A stretch of DNA of 46,579 nt, taken from positions 128,386 to 174,964 of the forward strand of contig NW_014577657.1 of NCBI RefSeq assembly GCF_000485595.1, in the 5' to 3' direction. Position numbers and translations under genes: made by a program. Within the stretch, counting starts at the first letter, position 1, and each line of letters begins with the position of its first letter. Source of the stretch: Priapulus caudatus (Eukaryota > Priapulida > Priapulimorpha > Priapulimorphida > Priapulidae). This document shows positions 22,420 to 44,818 of this stretch, piece by piece. The notes below the pieces were generated by a model. It saw only the letters and a list, made by a program, of their open reading frames with translations, had not been told where the DNA came from and did not search any database.

Positions 22420-22866
22420 CTAATGGTAGTAAGTCTTCAAGTTCCTATTGCTTACTACTAACGCTGTCTGTTTCATCATCCATTCCGCGAACCGTTTTAG
22501 CGTGTCTAGGGAGTATATATCCCGCATTCTCGCACTGTCTTGCGCACCTAAATTATCTTCCCGCGTCTTCCAAGAATCAGACGGGTAAGCCGATCGCAGA
22601 CTATCAGCGTGTGCCCTATACGTATGGGTTTGTCCTTGATGCCCAATGCGGAATACTAATGGAGACAACTGCTCCACAATCGTAAAATATGGACGCCAAG
22701 CAGAATGAAATTTGGTGGTTTTATTCGGTCCTAGTACTGGGCTGTGCCAATACACTGAATCCCCCACTGCTAACTTCTGATCTTTTGCTCTTTTATTACT
22801 GGTAGAGGAAACGCATCGGATCTCGTAACTGAGTTTAAACGTCTGTAATCTATACACATTTTCCAT
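22420..22866 (-). pseudogene. RT start fused to integrase C-terminal domain (copy B)
   Basis: This is a 148-codon open frame. Its first part overlaps, in another frame, the RT block with CID and FPLP. From about residue 23 it reads SNKRAKDQKLAVGDSVYWHS, then KFHSAWRPYFTIVEQLSPLV, the SH3-like/GPY-type integrase tail. The junction reflects the deletion shared with copy A. Confidence 0.7.
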
Positions 22867-25451
22867 TTGCCAGTCTTTTTCTTAACAAGAAGGACCCCTG
22901 ATCGAACTCCATTCCGACATTGACGGTCTAATTAATCCTGCCTTTAATAAAGCTTTAACCTGGTTGTCTACTTCCTTTTTCTGAGAAAATTGACATATCG
23001 ATATCGGAGATGTTTTGAACGGTAAAATGTTCCAGTATCCGAATTTCATTTGTGTATAATTTTGTACGCGACTAACTCGCATCTGTAAGCGCGAACGTTG
23101 ATCTATGTGCGCTTTAAGAATGTAAGAGTCGTGCTCACTGTGTTGTGGCGATTAGTTAAGGTGCTATAACTAATGATATCGTAATACAAATTGGTTTTCT
23201 CTCTTATGCTCAATCGTGATTCTGCGTGTTAGGCAAGGTTTCATATTTCTATTCTGCCTGTCGATGCAAGTGGCTATACTCCTTTTGCTAAATTCCATTA
23301 AATCGACGCGACGCTGTGCTCGATCGCCCGTAGTGCGACCTAGTGGAATCCTACGTTTCCTTAGCACGACAGACTTTGCTACTACGCATTGGCGAGTGGC
23401 TCTGACAACGCTTAAGTTTGGCCCTTACGCGACAGTGAAGAACGCGTGAAGCTGATGCATTCTAACTACGCAATTGTATGCTTCCAAATCTTTGTCACCA
23501 ATATACAGCTGGTACGCACCTGGCAGCCGCCGGATAACGATGGCAGATCTTGAGTGCTGGCCGATGTTGCTGCACTAGAAACATTTGTTCCCACTAGCAA
23601 ATTCCACTAAACCATTCGCAGTGAATCGTTTCAAAAGGCTTGATCCACCTCTGTAGCAGTTGCACCACCTGCTACACTGAGTGGTGTAACGATTTGCCCC
23701 TTGCTTACAACGCAAATATAGGAATAACACTATTTCCTATCGGACAGGCATCGTTAACAAAATCGACACTTGCATTTGTATGCGTTGAGAAAATCCGCGC
23801 CTAATAATCACTTGTGTTGGGAACCCCTTGATAATACACATGGTTGACGGTAAACGTAACTCTGCCTATTTTTAATGGGATGGTGACGCCTTCCCTTAAC
23901 TTCTACCACGTTCGCCCTGTGAGCGATTATAAGTCCGCTGTAACTGCACTACAGAAATTCGCAGTATCTGTAAACGCTCTGGCAGTCTTTGCCAACTATC
24001 GCTTCAATCTAAAAGGGACACTCGGATCCCGTATCTATTAGGCTGTAAGTGTAATCCGGCGGATACTCTGAATCTCGCAGCACCCGGCAATTGCGGTTAT
24101 CGATCTATCAGCCGTGGATGACGGTAGACGCTTAAACTATTAATTCGTTACTGATGGACCGTGATGACTTGTGTATACGTCTGCGTATAAACAGTTTCCT
24201 CTGTCCAGAACTGATTGGTTTCCAGCTAATTCGATCGCGTCCTGTAATTTGCATAGCCTTATTGTGACAACTAATAGCTTCTGTATAGCTACGACTGTTG
24301 GAGCCCGGTTCCAAAAATATGTCCCGTAAGAAAACGTTTTGACTTAATTCCCTAGATAAAACTTAGTGGTGGGGAATCGCATTTTCCGCTAGAACGGATA
24401 AGTTGGTCTGCATAAGTTCGGATTTCTCATGTTGATTTGAACGAATAACTTTTTAATTCGATTATTCGCTATTAATACGCCTTCAACGGATTTGTAATAA
24501 TCGTGTGCTAAAGCTCGTAAAAACTCGGCGCAAAAATTTCGGGCGTCTTCGAGAGTAGATGGCGCGTGAAGTCAGCAGCAGGCCGCATGCCAATGTGCTT
24601 ATAGCAAAAGTTCACGAGTTTGCTTCAGATAATTTTAATTGAATTCGAGACACATGTTAAGGCTGCTTGCCATTGCATAAAGGTGGGTACACCTTTATTG
24701 TTCTAAAGTTCTTTCCTCGAAGAATTTTGGCATTCTCGACGCAATTCCGAAACTCGTGTGCTATGAGCAAAACAGTTTACGCACACTGTCGAGTAATCGG
24801 TTAACCGCTCACTAAAAACACCGTGCCATCGTCTTCTATAAACCGAGAAATTCTATCAGTAATTTTAAGCTCCGTGGCATGCATTGGAACCCTGGCAGCT
24901 TATGGCACATACAAAATGTATACTGGTATTTTCACCTGCACGATTACCTCTCTTTCCGCGATCACTCACGCAAGATACGCGACACTAGAGTGTAACTCTT
25001 TTTTGTGTGACAATGGCTGAAGCTCTGACTAATCGTACGTGTTAGACCGTTGTTGTCGGACAACGGAGGGCTATATATTCACTGGAAGCTCGATCGTGAC
25101 CAGCTCGGTGACTGACGACGCTGAGCGATGATTTGGCCGTGGCGGAAAGTGTGACTCGCGCGTAATACTATATTATGATCCTCTCCGCGCTTTGTGTAGG
25201 CATAAGGACGTCAAACGGATGAGCAGCAGCTTGCTGCCTGTCTATTCCGTAACGCAGCGACGTACATAGCAACTGATTAGCGACAATGGACCAAGGCGCC
25301 TGTAATTACCAATCGTATATGGGGGGATTGGTGACGCGAAACACCGCCAAATTGAAGTCAGAAATTACATACGAGCTATAATCATGTAGCGTACAGCTAT
25401 AGCGCTTATTATTATTATTTATAATTATTATTATATTATATTATATTATAT

Positions 25452-25490
25452 CAAGAGTCATATATAGAAAATTTTCTATTATGACTATTG
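25452..25490. mobile_element. Tiny CARGAG palindromic element in retroelement copy B (39 bp)
   Basis: This is the counterpart of 15158-15197, at the same place in the retroelement. It has small indels in the arms and the same ATTATAT-type flanks. Confidence 0.65.
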
Positions 25491-25676
25491 ATTATATCTT
25501 AGGATTGTGGACGCATTCGCGCACTTCCTATCTCACTATACCCTCACACATGGCTCACGACGACTCCTTAAGCGGCGAGAGAATATTGAAATGAGGTATG
25601 AAGCGTTTATGTCGCTGTCGGAGAACGGAGGAGATTAGAGGAAATCAGAATAACGTTACATGAAAGATATCGATGT

Positions 25677-25680
<4 letters not shown>

Positions 25681-25707
<27 letters not shown>

Positions 25708-25762
25708 TATGAGAGAGAGCGAGAGAGCGCGTGGAAAGGAGAGAGGGGAGAGAGAGCGATAT

Positions 25763-25820
<58 letters not shown>

Positions 25821-25882
25821 TGGAAGGGAGAGAGGGGAGAGAGAGCGATATAGCGAGAATGAGAGCGAGAGCGAGAGAGAGC

Positions 25883-25914
<32 letters not shown>

Positions 25915-25915
25915 C
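25681..25915. repeat. (GA)n microsatellite with internal duplication
   Basis: Nearly pure GA dinucleotides are interrupted by a block with GCGTGGAA and AGCGATATAGCG that occurs twice (about 25728 and 25818). The block is therefore a tandem duplication of about 90 bp. ORFs on both strands are artefacts. Confidence 0.9.
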
Positions 25916-26214
25916 GTGTTGTACTTGTGCCCTAGATGTATACGAGAGAGCCGTTGTCGTTGTGCGCATGCGCGTATCAGTTCCTACAGGGTGCCCTTTA
26001 TTGATGCGCGGTGCACACTGATGAGTACGGATCGTGTATTCAGAGCTGGTCTTATACAAAAGGACAGGCGACAGAGACTCGGCACTACCGACAGGCTCCG
26101 CTGCAGCCCGAGGCAGGCTGGCTCATCCTCTCCGACAATAACAGAGAATGCAAGATGTGCGTAAATTCTGCATGCGCCACTCAGCTGTGTACACATCCAC
26201 CAAAACACGACGCT

Positions 26215-26432
26215 ACCAAGCACGCACACACACAAAACACACACACGCGTGCACACACCACACACACACACACACAACACACACAACACGGCCAGGAACG
26301 ACACACAGTGAGACTAGTGCACAGCACAACACAACACACAAAACATCACGACAGCACGCGCTGCCACACACAGCCACACAACACACACACCACACACACA
26401 CACACCATACGTACGTACGTACGTACTGTACG
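26215..26432. repeat. Imperfect (CA)n microsatellite ending in (ACGT)n
   Basis: The CA-rich tract runs to about 26406 and is followed by alternating ACGT units. No coding function. Confidence 0.85.
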
Positions 26433-27049
26433 TACGATTAACGCCAATATCACGTCGCTGACACGTTTCGTTGTGGATTTAAAACAGCCGACAGGATTGA
26501 ATGATGCGCCGATTGCAGTATAGCTTGTCATATTTTACACTGAGTACACGTATAGAATATCTGCACTTTGCCGAGGGCTGGCGTATAGGTGCACTAATAA
26601 CCCATGTTAGATTATTTGATAAGCATTGTCGGCCATGGCGCCGACGCCTTCGACCACTTGTTAAGAATTCCAAATGGCTGGTCTTTTATTAAATGTATAT
26701 AATATTTATAAAATTTATTTTATTTGTTTACCACACAGGACGTTTAATGCTACAGAAAGTGACGTGTATCAGCGGGAAATGGAGGACCAACAGGTATTTG
26801 ACGTTTACGTGAGGTAGAATTATCATTTCTGCGTGAGCGATGATTGTACGAGTGCACCGTGAGGTGCACCCGACCGCTGTTCTAACTACGTCGATGGACG
26901 TTAGACGTGAGACTGGAGTATACTGAAGGATATCGATGTGTCCCGATCGCTCTCAAGTGTGACATGTGTATCGATTTCTATCGCCCGCTGTCTTCCGTCT
27001 TGTCCTGTATTCCGATTTTTAATAGCTGTTTTTTCTTTATTCATTTATA

Positions 27050-27110
<61 letters not shown>

Positions 27111-28179
27111 TTATTTATATATTTATTTATTTGTACAGAAGGAATCCAGTGTAAATATAATCCTTAATTCAAATAAATATGATTTGGACAAACCTTTTCA
27201 TCTTAGACAATCTTCAGGGAGTTTTGGTTTACACCTTTCATTTCATACGTGCAAAGAAGCGTTTAATTAACGACTTTTTCGGAGATCAAAATGAAGAGAT
27301 CGAATGCGCTAGAGTATTTTGTACAATTGCATTTCACTGACCATCAGCATTCGCTGCAGGACCATGTATGCCGTACGTTTTACTGATGGCAAGGAAATAT
27401 ATTTCCCTAATTTTGATTTCCCCTAATGACAATTACTCCGTCTGCCGTGATAATGTGTGATGCAAATATTTACAAACACCCTGCATTCGTCACCAGTAAA
27501 GCGAATTCGGATATAGGTTTGAGTGGCAGTGCTACGTTGTAATCGTTGTGTAGTCGCTATGTGTAGATCTTTATAATCTTACATGAACAGAGTGGACTTG
27601 TTAAACTCGTGCGAGGAAGTGTTTTGTACATGTAAGTTGTTGATATTAATCGGGTACAGAATTTAACAAGGGTAATCTTTTATTTGAAATATAACCTGGC
27701 TAAATATATGGTCCTTGGTGCACCAGTACTTATGCTGACGATCATGCGTAAATTTCGGACACCTGCGATCTATCTCATGAATTCATAATGCCAAAGGTAG
27801 CAAATAAACTGTCAAGAAAATGTTTGTGTTATTAACGCAGTGGCAAGCACATGTTTATATAATTTTGTTCGAATTGAATTATTTTTAAACTGTGATCACA
27901 GATAAGTTTTGGCACAAGATGTTAACTCGTTCTTAATGTTCTTAATAAAATACGAAAAAGCTAGATTCCGGAAAGAGTATGCCAACCAAGCGTGTCGCTC
28001 ACTATACCCCTCCCCCCACTCTTATTCTCTACCAACATTGATGGGATTTGTACTACTTTTGTGTCCGCCACATCAATCTTCTAAGAATTCGTGAATCCAC
28101 ATGATTACAAAGAAATATATGCAGTTAGATTAGCATGATCTATAGACAACTAACGTTCATGAGCGTATTGGGTATGAAT

Positions 28180-28218
28180 CAAGAGTAGATAATATAACAC
28201 TGTTATTATCTACTCTTG
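28180..28218. mobile_element. Tiny CARGAG palindromic element with exact 8-bp duplication
   Basis: It opens CAAGAGTAGATAATA and ends TATTATCTACTCTTG, 39 bp in all. GTATGAAT occurs at 28172-28179 and again at 28219-28226. This is the clearest target-site duplication in the family because the flank is not simple sequence. Confidence 0.85.
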
Positions 28219-28681
28219 GTATGAATAGAACCCGCGTATGTCACATGAGCGCCTAACAGGTACATATCCGTATATATCCCTATTTACATATCTACCTGCT
28301 GATTAACAGGTAGCTCTAGCCAATTAACGTTGCTATACCAGCATTTAAAAAACCTTGCTTAATAGTGAAGTGCGGCAAAATCGTAAGTTTTGTGTGCGCG
28401 CGTAAAAAAAACACGTACAGACTGGTCTCATCCTCTCATGATCCGACCTAGCAAAAATATCCAAGGCAAGCGTGGTTATCTCGCTAATATGGTTAGGCGA
28501 ATCGCCGCGAGAGAAATTCTTGTTATATCGAATAATGCAATACACGAAACAAAATTTTGTTTCGTGTTCCGCGTACGTACGTACATCGCTTGGGTGTGTG
28601 GTTACAAGTCGCCCTAGCAGCCAAAAAGCAGCAATTAATTATAGATAAAGCGCCGCTAAATTTGTGCTCCTACATAAGTAT

Positions 28682-28720
28682 CAAGAGTCCAAAATAGAAA
28701 TTGTCTATTATGGACTCTTG
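28682..28720. mobile_element. Tiny CARGAG palindromic element with exact 8-bp duplication
   Basis: It opens CAAGAGTCCAAAATAGA and ends TCTATTATGGACTCTTG, 39 bp in all. ATAAGTAT occurs at 28674-28681 and 28721-28728. Confidence 0.85.
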
Positions 28721-29633
28721 ATAAGTATGCATCGTATGCCTGCCTCCTATTTGGGATCGCTTACCTCTGTGCAAGAGCGTTATAGTCGAAACTAACAGTT
28801 GAACCAGATTCGACCGCCATTTCAGCATTGAAATATTGGAAAGTTCGTTAGATTTCGTTGTAGATATCGCGTGATAAAGATCGCAGCATTAAAGTGCAAA
28901 TCCGCCAAAAAAGCACATGGCCGTTCGAAGGGCATTTTGCGTGCTACAAGAGCCTACAATAATCGACGGTCTAAATTGAAGCGCCTCTGCATGTTTTGTT
29001 TTCGCGTGACTGGAATACAATCGATGACGAATTTCCAAATATAGCTGCTTTCGCTCATTATAATCCGCTGTCGCTACAACTACGTTAGTACACGATACAC
29101 GCTATGCAGGTTAGTAGGCCTACCACGCAGTGGGTATCTCCATATGGAGCCTGCAATATATTAGCCGTGGCCTATTGTGGAATGCTCTGTTCCGGCGAAA
29201 ATATACTATACGTAAAACTATCAATTCAATATACAATCAACATACTACTTTTCACTGGAAAGTGGCAATCGCGAACATTTTTATTTTTTGCGCCTGAAGA
29301 AGCAGCTTATACGGCAGGCAGGCAGGACAAAGACTGCATGTCAGCGCTGTCGTGCATATTTTTATTATTTATTTTTCGTTTTTAGCTCAAGAAAATTACA
29401 AAAATATACGTTTCCTGTAATCACGTTATACAGTTCTATTTTGTTGTGTATGCGCACGTTTTGACTTTGTATATATTGAGATGCGCTATATTTGTTATTT
29501 CCCCTGGAATTCCATAATTTCCGTTGACGTATGAGCGAAACGAAACACGGGACGCGCATTACCTACAAATGATGCCGACATTCTATACATTCATATATAA
29601 AGCCATATCCAGTAAGAGTTTAATCAATAATAT

Positions 29634-29675
29634 CAGGAGCGATGGGAAAGAAATGTTGGTTTTTATTCACTCCTG
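29634..29675. mobile_element. Tiny palindromic element, first of three in tandem (42 bp)
   Basis: The ends are CAGGAG and CTCCTG. The arms are less perfect than in other copies. ATAATAT lies on both sides. Confidence 0.65.
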
Positions 29676-29682
29676 ATAATAT

Positions 29683-29739
29683 CAAGAGCATATAAACCAA
29701 AAAAAATACCTAAATCAATAAAAGGTTTATCCGCTCTTG
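29683..29739. mobile_element. Tiny palindromic element, second of three (57 bp)
   Basis: The ends are CAAGAGCATATAAACC and GGTTTATCCGCTCTTG. ATAATAT flanks it on both sides (29676-29682 and 29740-29746). Confidence 0.7.
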
Positions 29740-29746
29740 ATAATAT

Positions 29747-29821
29747 CAGGAGTGAATAATAATAGATTATCTATCTATAAGATAAGATTATAGATAATCT
29801 ATTATTATTCACTAGCTCCTG
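29747..29821. mobile_element. Tiny palindromic element, third of three (75 bp)
   Basis: The ends are CAGGAGTGAATAATAATAG and CTATTATTATTCACTAGCTC plus CTG. The arms are about 30 bp and ATAATAT follows at 29822-29828. Confidence 0.75.
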
Positions 29822-30429
29822 ATAATATGTGTAAGTATGAAACACTCAAGTAGTTAACCATCTAAAATATTTCGGGGTTAAAATATTCATAATGTAAATA
29901 GCGTGACGATGAACTCAAACGACTAAAACTAATCGTGATGTTTGCTGACTTTCAGAGATAAAGAAATCCTTTAGAAAGAAACTCCTAGAGATACACCGTT
30001 AGTCGTATTGACTATTAGTTACAGTCAGTTAACTGAACCCTGCCTCCCTCCTACGTTACAGTCATTATTACGTGTGTTCACTGTAAATGCTTTACAACGT
30101 ATCAATCGCACGGTTCAATCGCATATAAGTATAGAAAATGTCAAAGCTTGCTACGCTGTAGCTCTAGAACTATAGGGCTAGCTACGCTGCAGTTATCTTG
30201 GCTGCTGCCGGACAGACGTTGATAGGTAATTTGACGACCCGTTATCAGATGCTCACAGGTTATCTATCACCTTCTTTTTCTATCACATTCTATCACATTT
30301 ACATTCTTTTACATCACATTGCTTCCATTTTGTTCTTATTTCGCATCTCGAAACCGTTGCATGACCGGTAACTCAACTCGTCTGCTATCGGCGTGTGTAA
30401 CCGGGACAGTTATATAACGCACTGACAAA

Positions 30430-30830
30430 CAAGACGCTGTTAATGCGGGGACCCATGCTGACTCGTGAGATGCTCCCCGGCTACCTTCGACCGTATCCGA
30501 CGCGTCGATGGCGCATATGTCGTCCCCGTCAGCTCGCGCTGCACGCGCATGAATCGCTCGGCAGTATACGAGACAAATCCGATTAGATATCGCCGGAAAC
30601 AGTTACGCCCCCCCCCCTCCCGACTAAGACCGATGCTTCCGTGGTACCCACAGAAATAATACACTAGTGTCTCTGTATATTTCTATGGTTGCACCCGCAG
30701 TTTACGTCGCCGTCATCGTCATCTGACGCAGCAGCGGTCGTGCGTCCGCGACGTCGTGGCGGTAGGCTGTCGTGTCGAGGCCATGCTGATGGTGACGTCT
30801 GCAGGTAATATTATCAGGGGCCGTGTATTA
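30430..30830 (+). promoter_or_regulatory. CpG-rich segment, possible 5' region of the bHLH-PAS gene
   Basis: This stretch is clearly richer in CG dinucleotides than its surroundings. An ATG at 30783 (MLMVTSA) precedes a GTAATA donor-like site at 30805, but its phase (1) does not fit the bHLH exon at 31727. A second frame without ATG does fit. I treat it as a candidate promoter or first-exon region only. Confidence 0.25.
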
Positions 30831-31173
30831 CAGTGGAAATAGCTTTTGGATATATCAGTATCACCACCTCACCCCACGCAAAGTATTCAGGAAATTTCAT
30901 TGAGCGAACCTGCTAAACGTAATTGCCGTGTGAGTAAGTGAGAGATGTAGAGAAGTAGATGAAGATCATAGAGTAATTTTTGAACAAATTACACTAAATG
31001 TGAATGGCACAGTATGGATTTCGTTGTTTTACTCATAACGAGCACAAAAGGAAATTGCATAGAGGATATAATACTTCTCCGGGAATATTCTGCAACTACC
31101 CGTTTATTATATACGTACTCTGATAACATGTATATGCAAAACAGAATATACGATACATGCCAGGTAGATGGTA

Positions 31174-31220
31174 TCAAGAGCACATAAACGGCTCGAGAGC
31201 ACATAGTTTATCTGCTATTG
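31174..31220. mobile_element. Tiny palindromic element, diverged (47 bp)
   Basis: The ends are CAAGAGCACATAAAC and GTTTATCTGCTATTG. ATGGTAT on the left and ATGCTAT on the right look like a 7-bp duplication with one change. It belongs to the same subtype as 29683-29739. Confidence 0.6.
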
Positions 31221-31410
31221 ATGCTATTATTAGTACCTTTAGTTTACTTACCTTTACTTACCTATACCTTACTTACCTTTACTTTAGTTTACCTACCTTT
31301 AGTTACTGTTGAACCCATGCATCTAAGATCATTTCAAGAAATCATATTTTTCCTATTTATGTTGTAAATACGTTGGCACGTTTGAACCCGCTTGGCTAGT
31401 TCTTCTTGGT

Positions 31411-31720
31411 GTTCGTGGTTGTCATCTCCTTCTTCTTCTTCGTCGTCGTCGGCGACATTATCATCATCATCGTCGTCTTCTTCTTCTTCTTCTTCTTCTT
31501 CTTCTTCTTCTTCTTCTTCTTCTTCTTCTTCTTCTTCTTCTTCTTCTTCTTCTTCTTCTTCTTCTTCTTCTTCTTCTTCTTCTTCTTCTTCTTTCTTCTT
31601 CTTCTTCTTCTTTCTTTTTCTTCTTCTTCTTACTCTTCTTCTTCTTTTTCTTTTTCTTTTTTGCCACCTTCTTCGTCATCGTCATCGTCTTCTTCATCTT
31701 CTTTTTCTTCTTTTTGCACC
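31411..31720. repeat. (CTT)n microsatellite abutting a splice acceptor
   Basis: About 300 bp of CTT repeats with minor interruptions end at the CTAG acceptor of the bHLH exon. They form an unusually long polypyrimidine tract. The Ser, Phe and Arg runs in its open frames are not protein. Confidence 0.9.
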
Positions 31721-31726
31721 GACTAG

Positions 31727-42293
<10,567 letters not shown>

Positions 42294-43386
42294 TGTATAC
42301 GGGTGTATCTATATTAATGGCTGATATGTGAATGTGGACGTCTCATCACCAATGGTATCTATTAGACTGGTGAGCTGTGTATTCTCGGTGATTAATTAAA
42401 ATCTGCGTTAGTGTTGCGAATTCTTACATCGAAACAAAGTTAACAGATGTTTATTATGGTCCAAGATTTATTTCTGTTTGAAAACCGGCAGCGGAACCAA
42501 CGCATCTTGGTTTGAGGGCACAGCGTTGTGTCTTTTTGAATGTGACCGCCATTGCCCATGTAAAATACCTACGCGTCTTCTGGTGGCGGAGTTAACAACC
42601 CCCTTGCCCCCGCGCTAGCTACGGCCCCTAAAAACAATGTGAAATTTGATGACGATGTCGAAATCTTTTCTTATAAGGATGGAGGAGTGGTAAGTTAACT
42701 GTTTAGTAAAACTAGGTTTATCACGTGATGAGGTTGTAGCACGTACTTCCTCCTTCTAAACGCATCTACGTTCCTCATTTAATCCGTCCAATCCTGAATC
42801 TACAGATAGAATTACGTTTCACTCGCGTACCCCTGTCTGGATTTGCTAGTTGATGTAGCCTTTTCATTCTGGCTTCGCAATAATTAGTTTTGTATATGGC
42901 CTTCCACTAGTGCCACTTCGGAAACTGCGTTAGTTATTCCAGCGACAAAGGTCCTCGTCTGCCATAGGTAAAGCAATAAGCTGTTATACACATAATCTTT
43001 GGCGAGGCATGTCAAACGAGAAACTAGCCTCGACAGATCATGTAAGAATCCGTCTGAATGAGATCGAGAGCTTTATATAGAATGGGTGCGTCATCTGATT
43101 CGAGAGTTTCCGTATCTTGATGACTGCTATATTCACATTAGTCCAGCTGTGTTGACGCACGTTAGCGTATCTCAATTGTTATGAGACTCATTGCGTATCT
43201 AAATCGCTTTTATTCGTTTTTATGGTAACAACAGCCATATAAGAGAGTGAGATGTAAAAACACACTGAAATCGATAAAGACATGGACGAATAATTAAATA
43301 CGGTGTTTCCTTAATTATAAATTTATAAATGCGAGCTTTCATGATAGGGCTCTTCGTCGTGTCTCAATGATTATATATATATATAT
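42294..43386. other. 3' flank of the bHLH-PAS gene
   Basis: It contains the likely 3' UTR, then unassigned sequence. A GGGGCCGTAGCTAGCGCGG string (minus strand, near 42610) resembles the terminus of a marine-invertebrate repeat but is too short to define an element. Confidence 0.45.
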
Positions 43387-43424
43387 CAAGAGTGGATAAT
43401 AGAGATCTCTATTATCCACTCTTG
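43387..43424. mobile_element. Tiny CARGAG palindromic element (38 bp)
   Basis: It opens CAAGAGTGGATAATAGAGA and ends TCTCTATTATCCACTCTTG, a perfect palindrome with no loop. ATATATAT lies on both sides. Confidence 0.72.
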
Positions 43425-43744
43425 ATATATATATATGTATATATTATATATTCCACTTATACTCATCTGTTTGTGGATATGAAAGCATTTAGGCCCATTA
43501 CTGAGAATGTTATAGGAATCATGCCGTATAAGAGGCCTATTACTATAAATATGTGGAACAAGGGTTAGAACGGCATAACTCACACAACTCAACTACAAAG
43601 CTTCAATTTATCAAAGTGAAATCATACAGTGGTATCAGAGACGTAGATCGTCATATTGCCTGCAAGCTAAAACGCAACCATACCAGAGACGGGAAACTTA
43701 CAACAAGTCTGGGGACTCCATATATATATATAATATGGTGTCAG

Positions 43745-44085
43745 GACAAATACCCCCCGGACAATCACCCCCCGGACAATTACCCCCCGACATTACCCCC
43801 ATGCATTTACCCCCCATGCCATTCACCCCCGCACAATTACCCCCCGGACATTTACCCCCCGGACATATTACCCCCGGACAATCACCCCCCGCGACATTTA
43901 CCCCCCGGACACATTACCCCCGGACGATTACCCCCCGGACATTTACCCCCTGACAATTACCCCCGGAAATTTACCCCCGGACATTTACCCCCGGACAATC
44001 ACCCCCGCCGACATTTACCTCGAGACAATTACCCCCCGGACATTTACCCTCCGGACAATTACCCCCGGACATTTACTCACTTGTG
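43745..44085. repeat. Minisatellite of 14-15 bp (CCCCCGGACAATTAC)
   Basis: About 23 units alternate between CCGGACAATTACCCC and CCGGACATTTACCCC. There are no spacers. The Pro-rich open frames are artefacts. Confidence 0.92.
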
Positions 44086-44117
44086 TTATATTATTCATTG
44101 TTTGAACAGTGATACAT

Positions 44118-44818
44118 GCAGGAGGTCGGAGGAGGAGGCGAAGGAAGGTGGTGGAGGAGAGAGGGGGGAGAAGGTGAAAGTAAGTGGTGGAGGCAGGAGG
44201 AGAGGAGGTTGGAGGAGGAGGAGGAGGGAGAAGAGGAGGATGAGAGAAAGGGATGGAGGAGGAAGGACGGGCGAGACCTGGGGAGGAAGTGTGGCGGCGG
44301 TAGGAGGAGGGGAGAAGGTGTGAGGAAGAGAGAGGGAGAGAGTTAGCGGAAAGGGGCCAGGTGGTGGAGGGTGGCAGGGGGAAGAAGTGGTGGCAGGAGG
44401 GAGGAGAGGATGGAGAAAGAGGTGGAGGAGGAGAGGGGGAGAACATGAGGGAGAAGGTGGTGGAGGGGAGGGAGAGGAAGGCAGCGAGGAGGAGGTGGAG
44501 GAGGGAGGAGGAAGAGGAGGAGAGGCAGGGGAGGAGGAGGGTTGAGAACGTGGGAGAGGTGGTGGAGGAGGAGGGGGGAGAAGGCTGGAGAGGAGGAGGA
44601 GGAGGATGGTGAGGAGGGGCGAAAGGTAGCGCTGAGGCCACGGTGGTAGAGGAGGAAGGGAGAGCGTGTGGAGAGGAGAGGAGGAGAAGGTCGGAGGAGG
44701 AGGGAAAGAGGAGGAGGGAGGGAAATGGATAGGTAGAGGAGGTAGAGCGCCCTCTCTACTTACCTCCTTCCCCCACTCTCTCTCCATCTCCTCTCCTCTC
44801 CTTTCCTCCATTCCTCCT
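44118..44818. repeat. GGAG-rich purine block with terminal strand switch
   Basis: GGA/GAG-rich sequence with GAGAAGGTG-like motifs runs to about 44750. A short CTCC-rich stretch (44751-44818) of opposite polarity follows. The composition and switch resemble 19160-20960 on a smaller scale. Confidence 0.8.

Larger units (their letters stand above)
22420..25680 (-). mobile_element. Ty3/gypsy-type retroelement, copy B, with internal deletion
   Basis: It is co-linear with copy A (22730-25680 matches 12509-15395) and extends further into the integrase C-terminal region. Gag lies at about 24660-24130, protease near 24035-23700 and the RT start at 23082-22870. The integrase tail occupies 22866-22420. 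RT catalytic motifs, RNase H and the integrase core are absent, so it cannot be autonomous. Numerous one-base indels relative to copy A break the frames. Confidence 0.8.
26433..31410. other. Unassigned region between the retroelement and the bHLH-PAS gene
   Basis: No exon is recognised with confidence. It contains an (AT)n tract (about 27035-27130) and six tiny palindromic elements, listed separately. It probably includes the missing first exon(s) of the bHLH-PAS gene. Confidence 0.5.

Noticed and set aside
30668-30804. Upstream exon for the bHLH-PAS gene ending at GTAATA (30805)
   Set aside because: The frame that fits the phase has no start codon, and the ATG frame has the wrong phase. I kept only a low-confidence regulatory candidate.
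31392-31726. Poly-Ser or poly-Phe N-terminus in frame with the bHLH exon
   Set aside because: The stretch is a CTT microsatellite ending in a splice acceptor. It is better read as intron, although an N-terminal Ser run cannot be fully excluded without transcripts.
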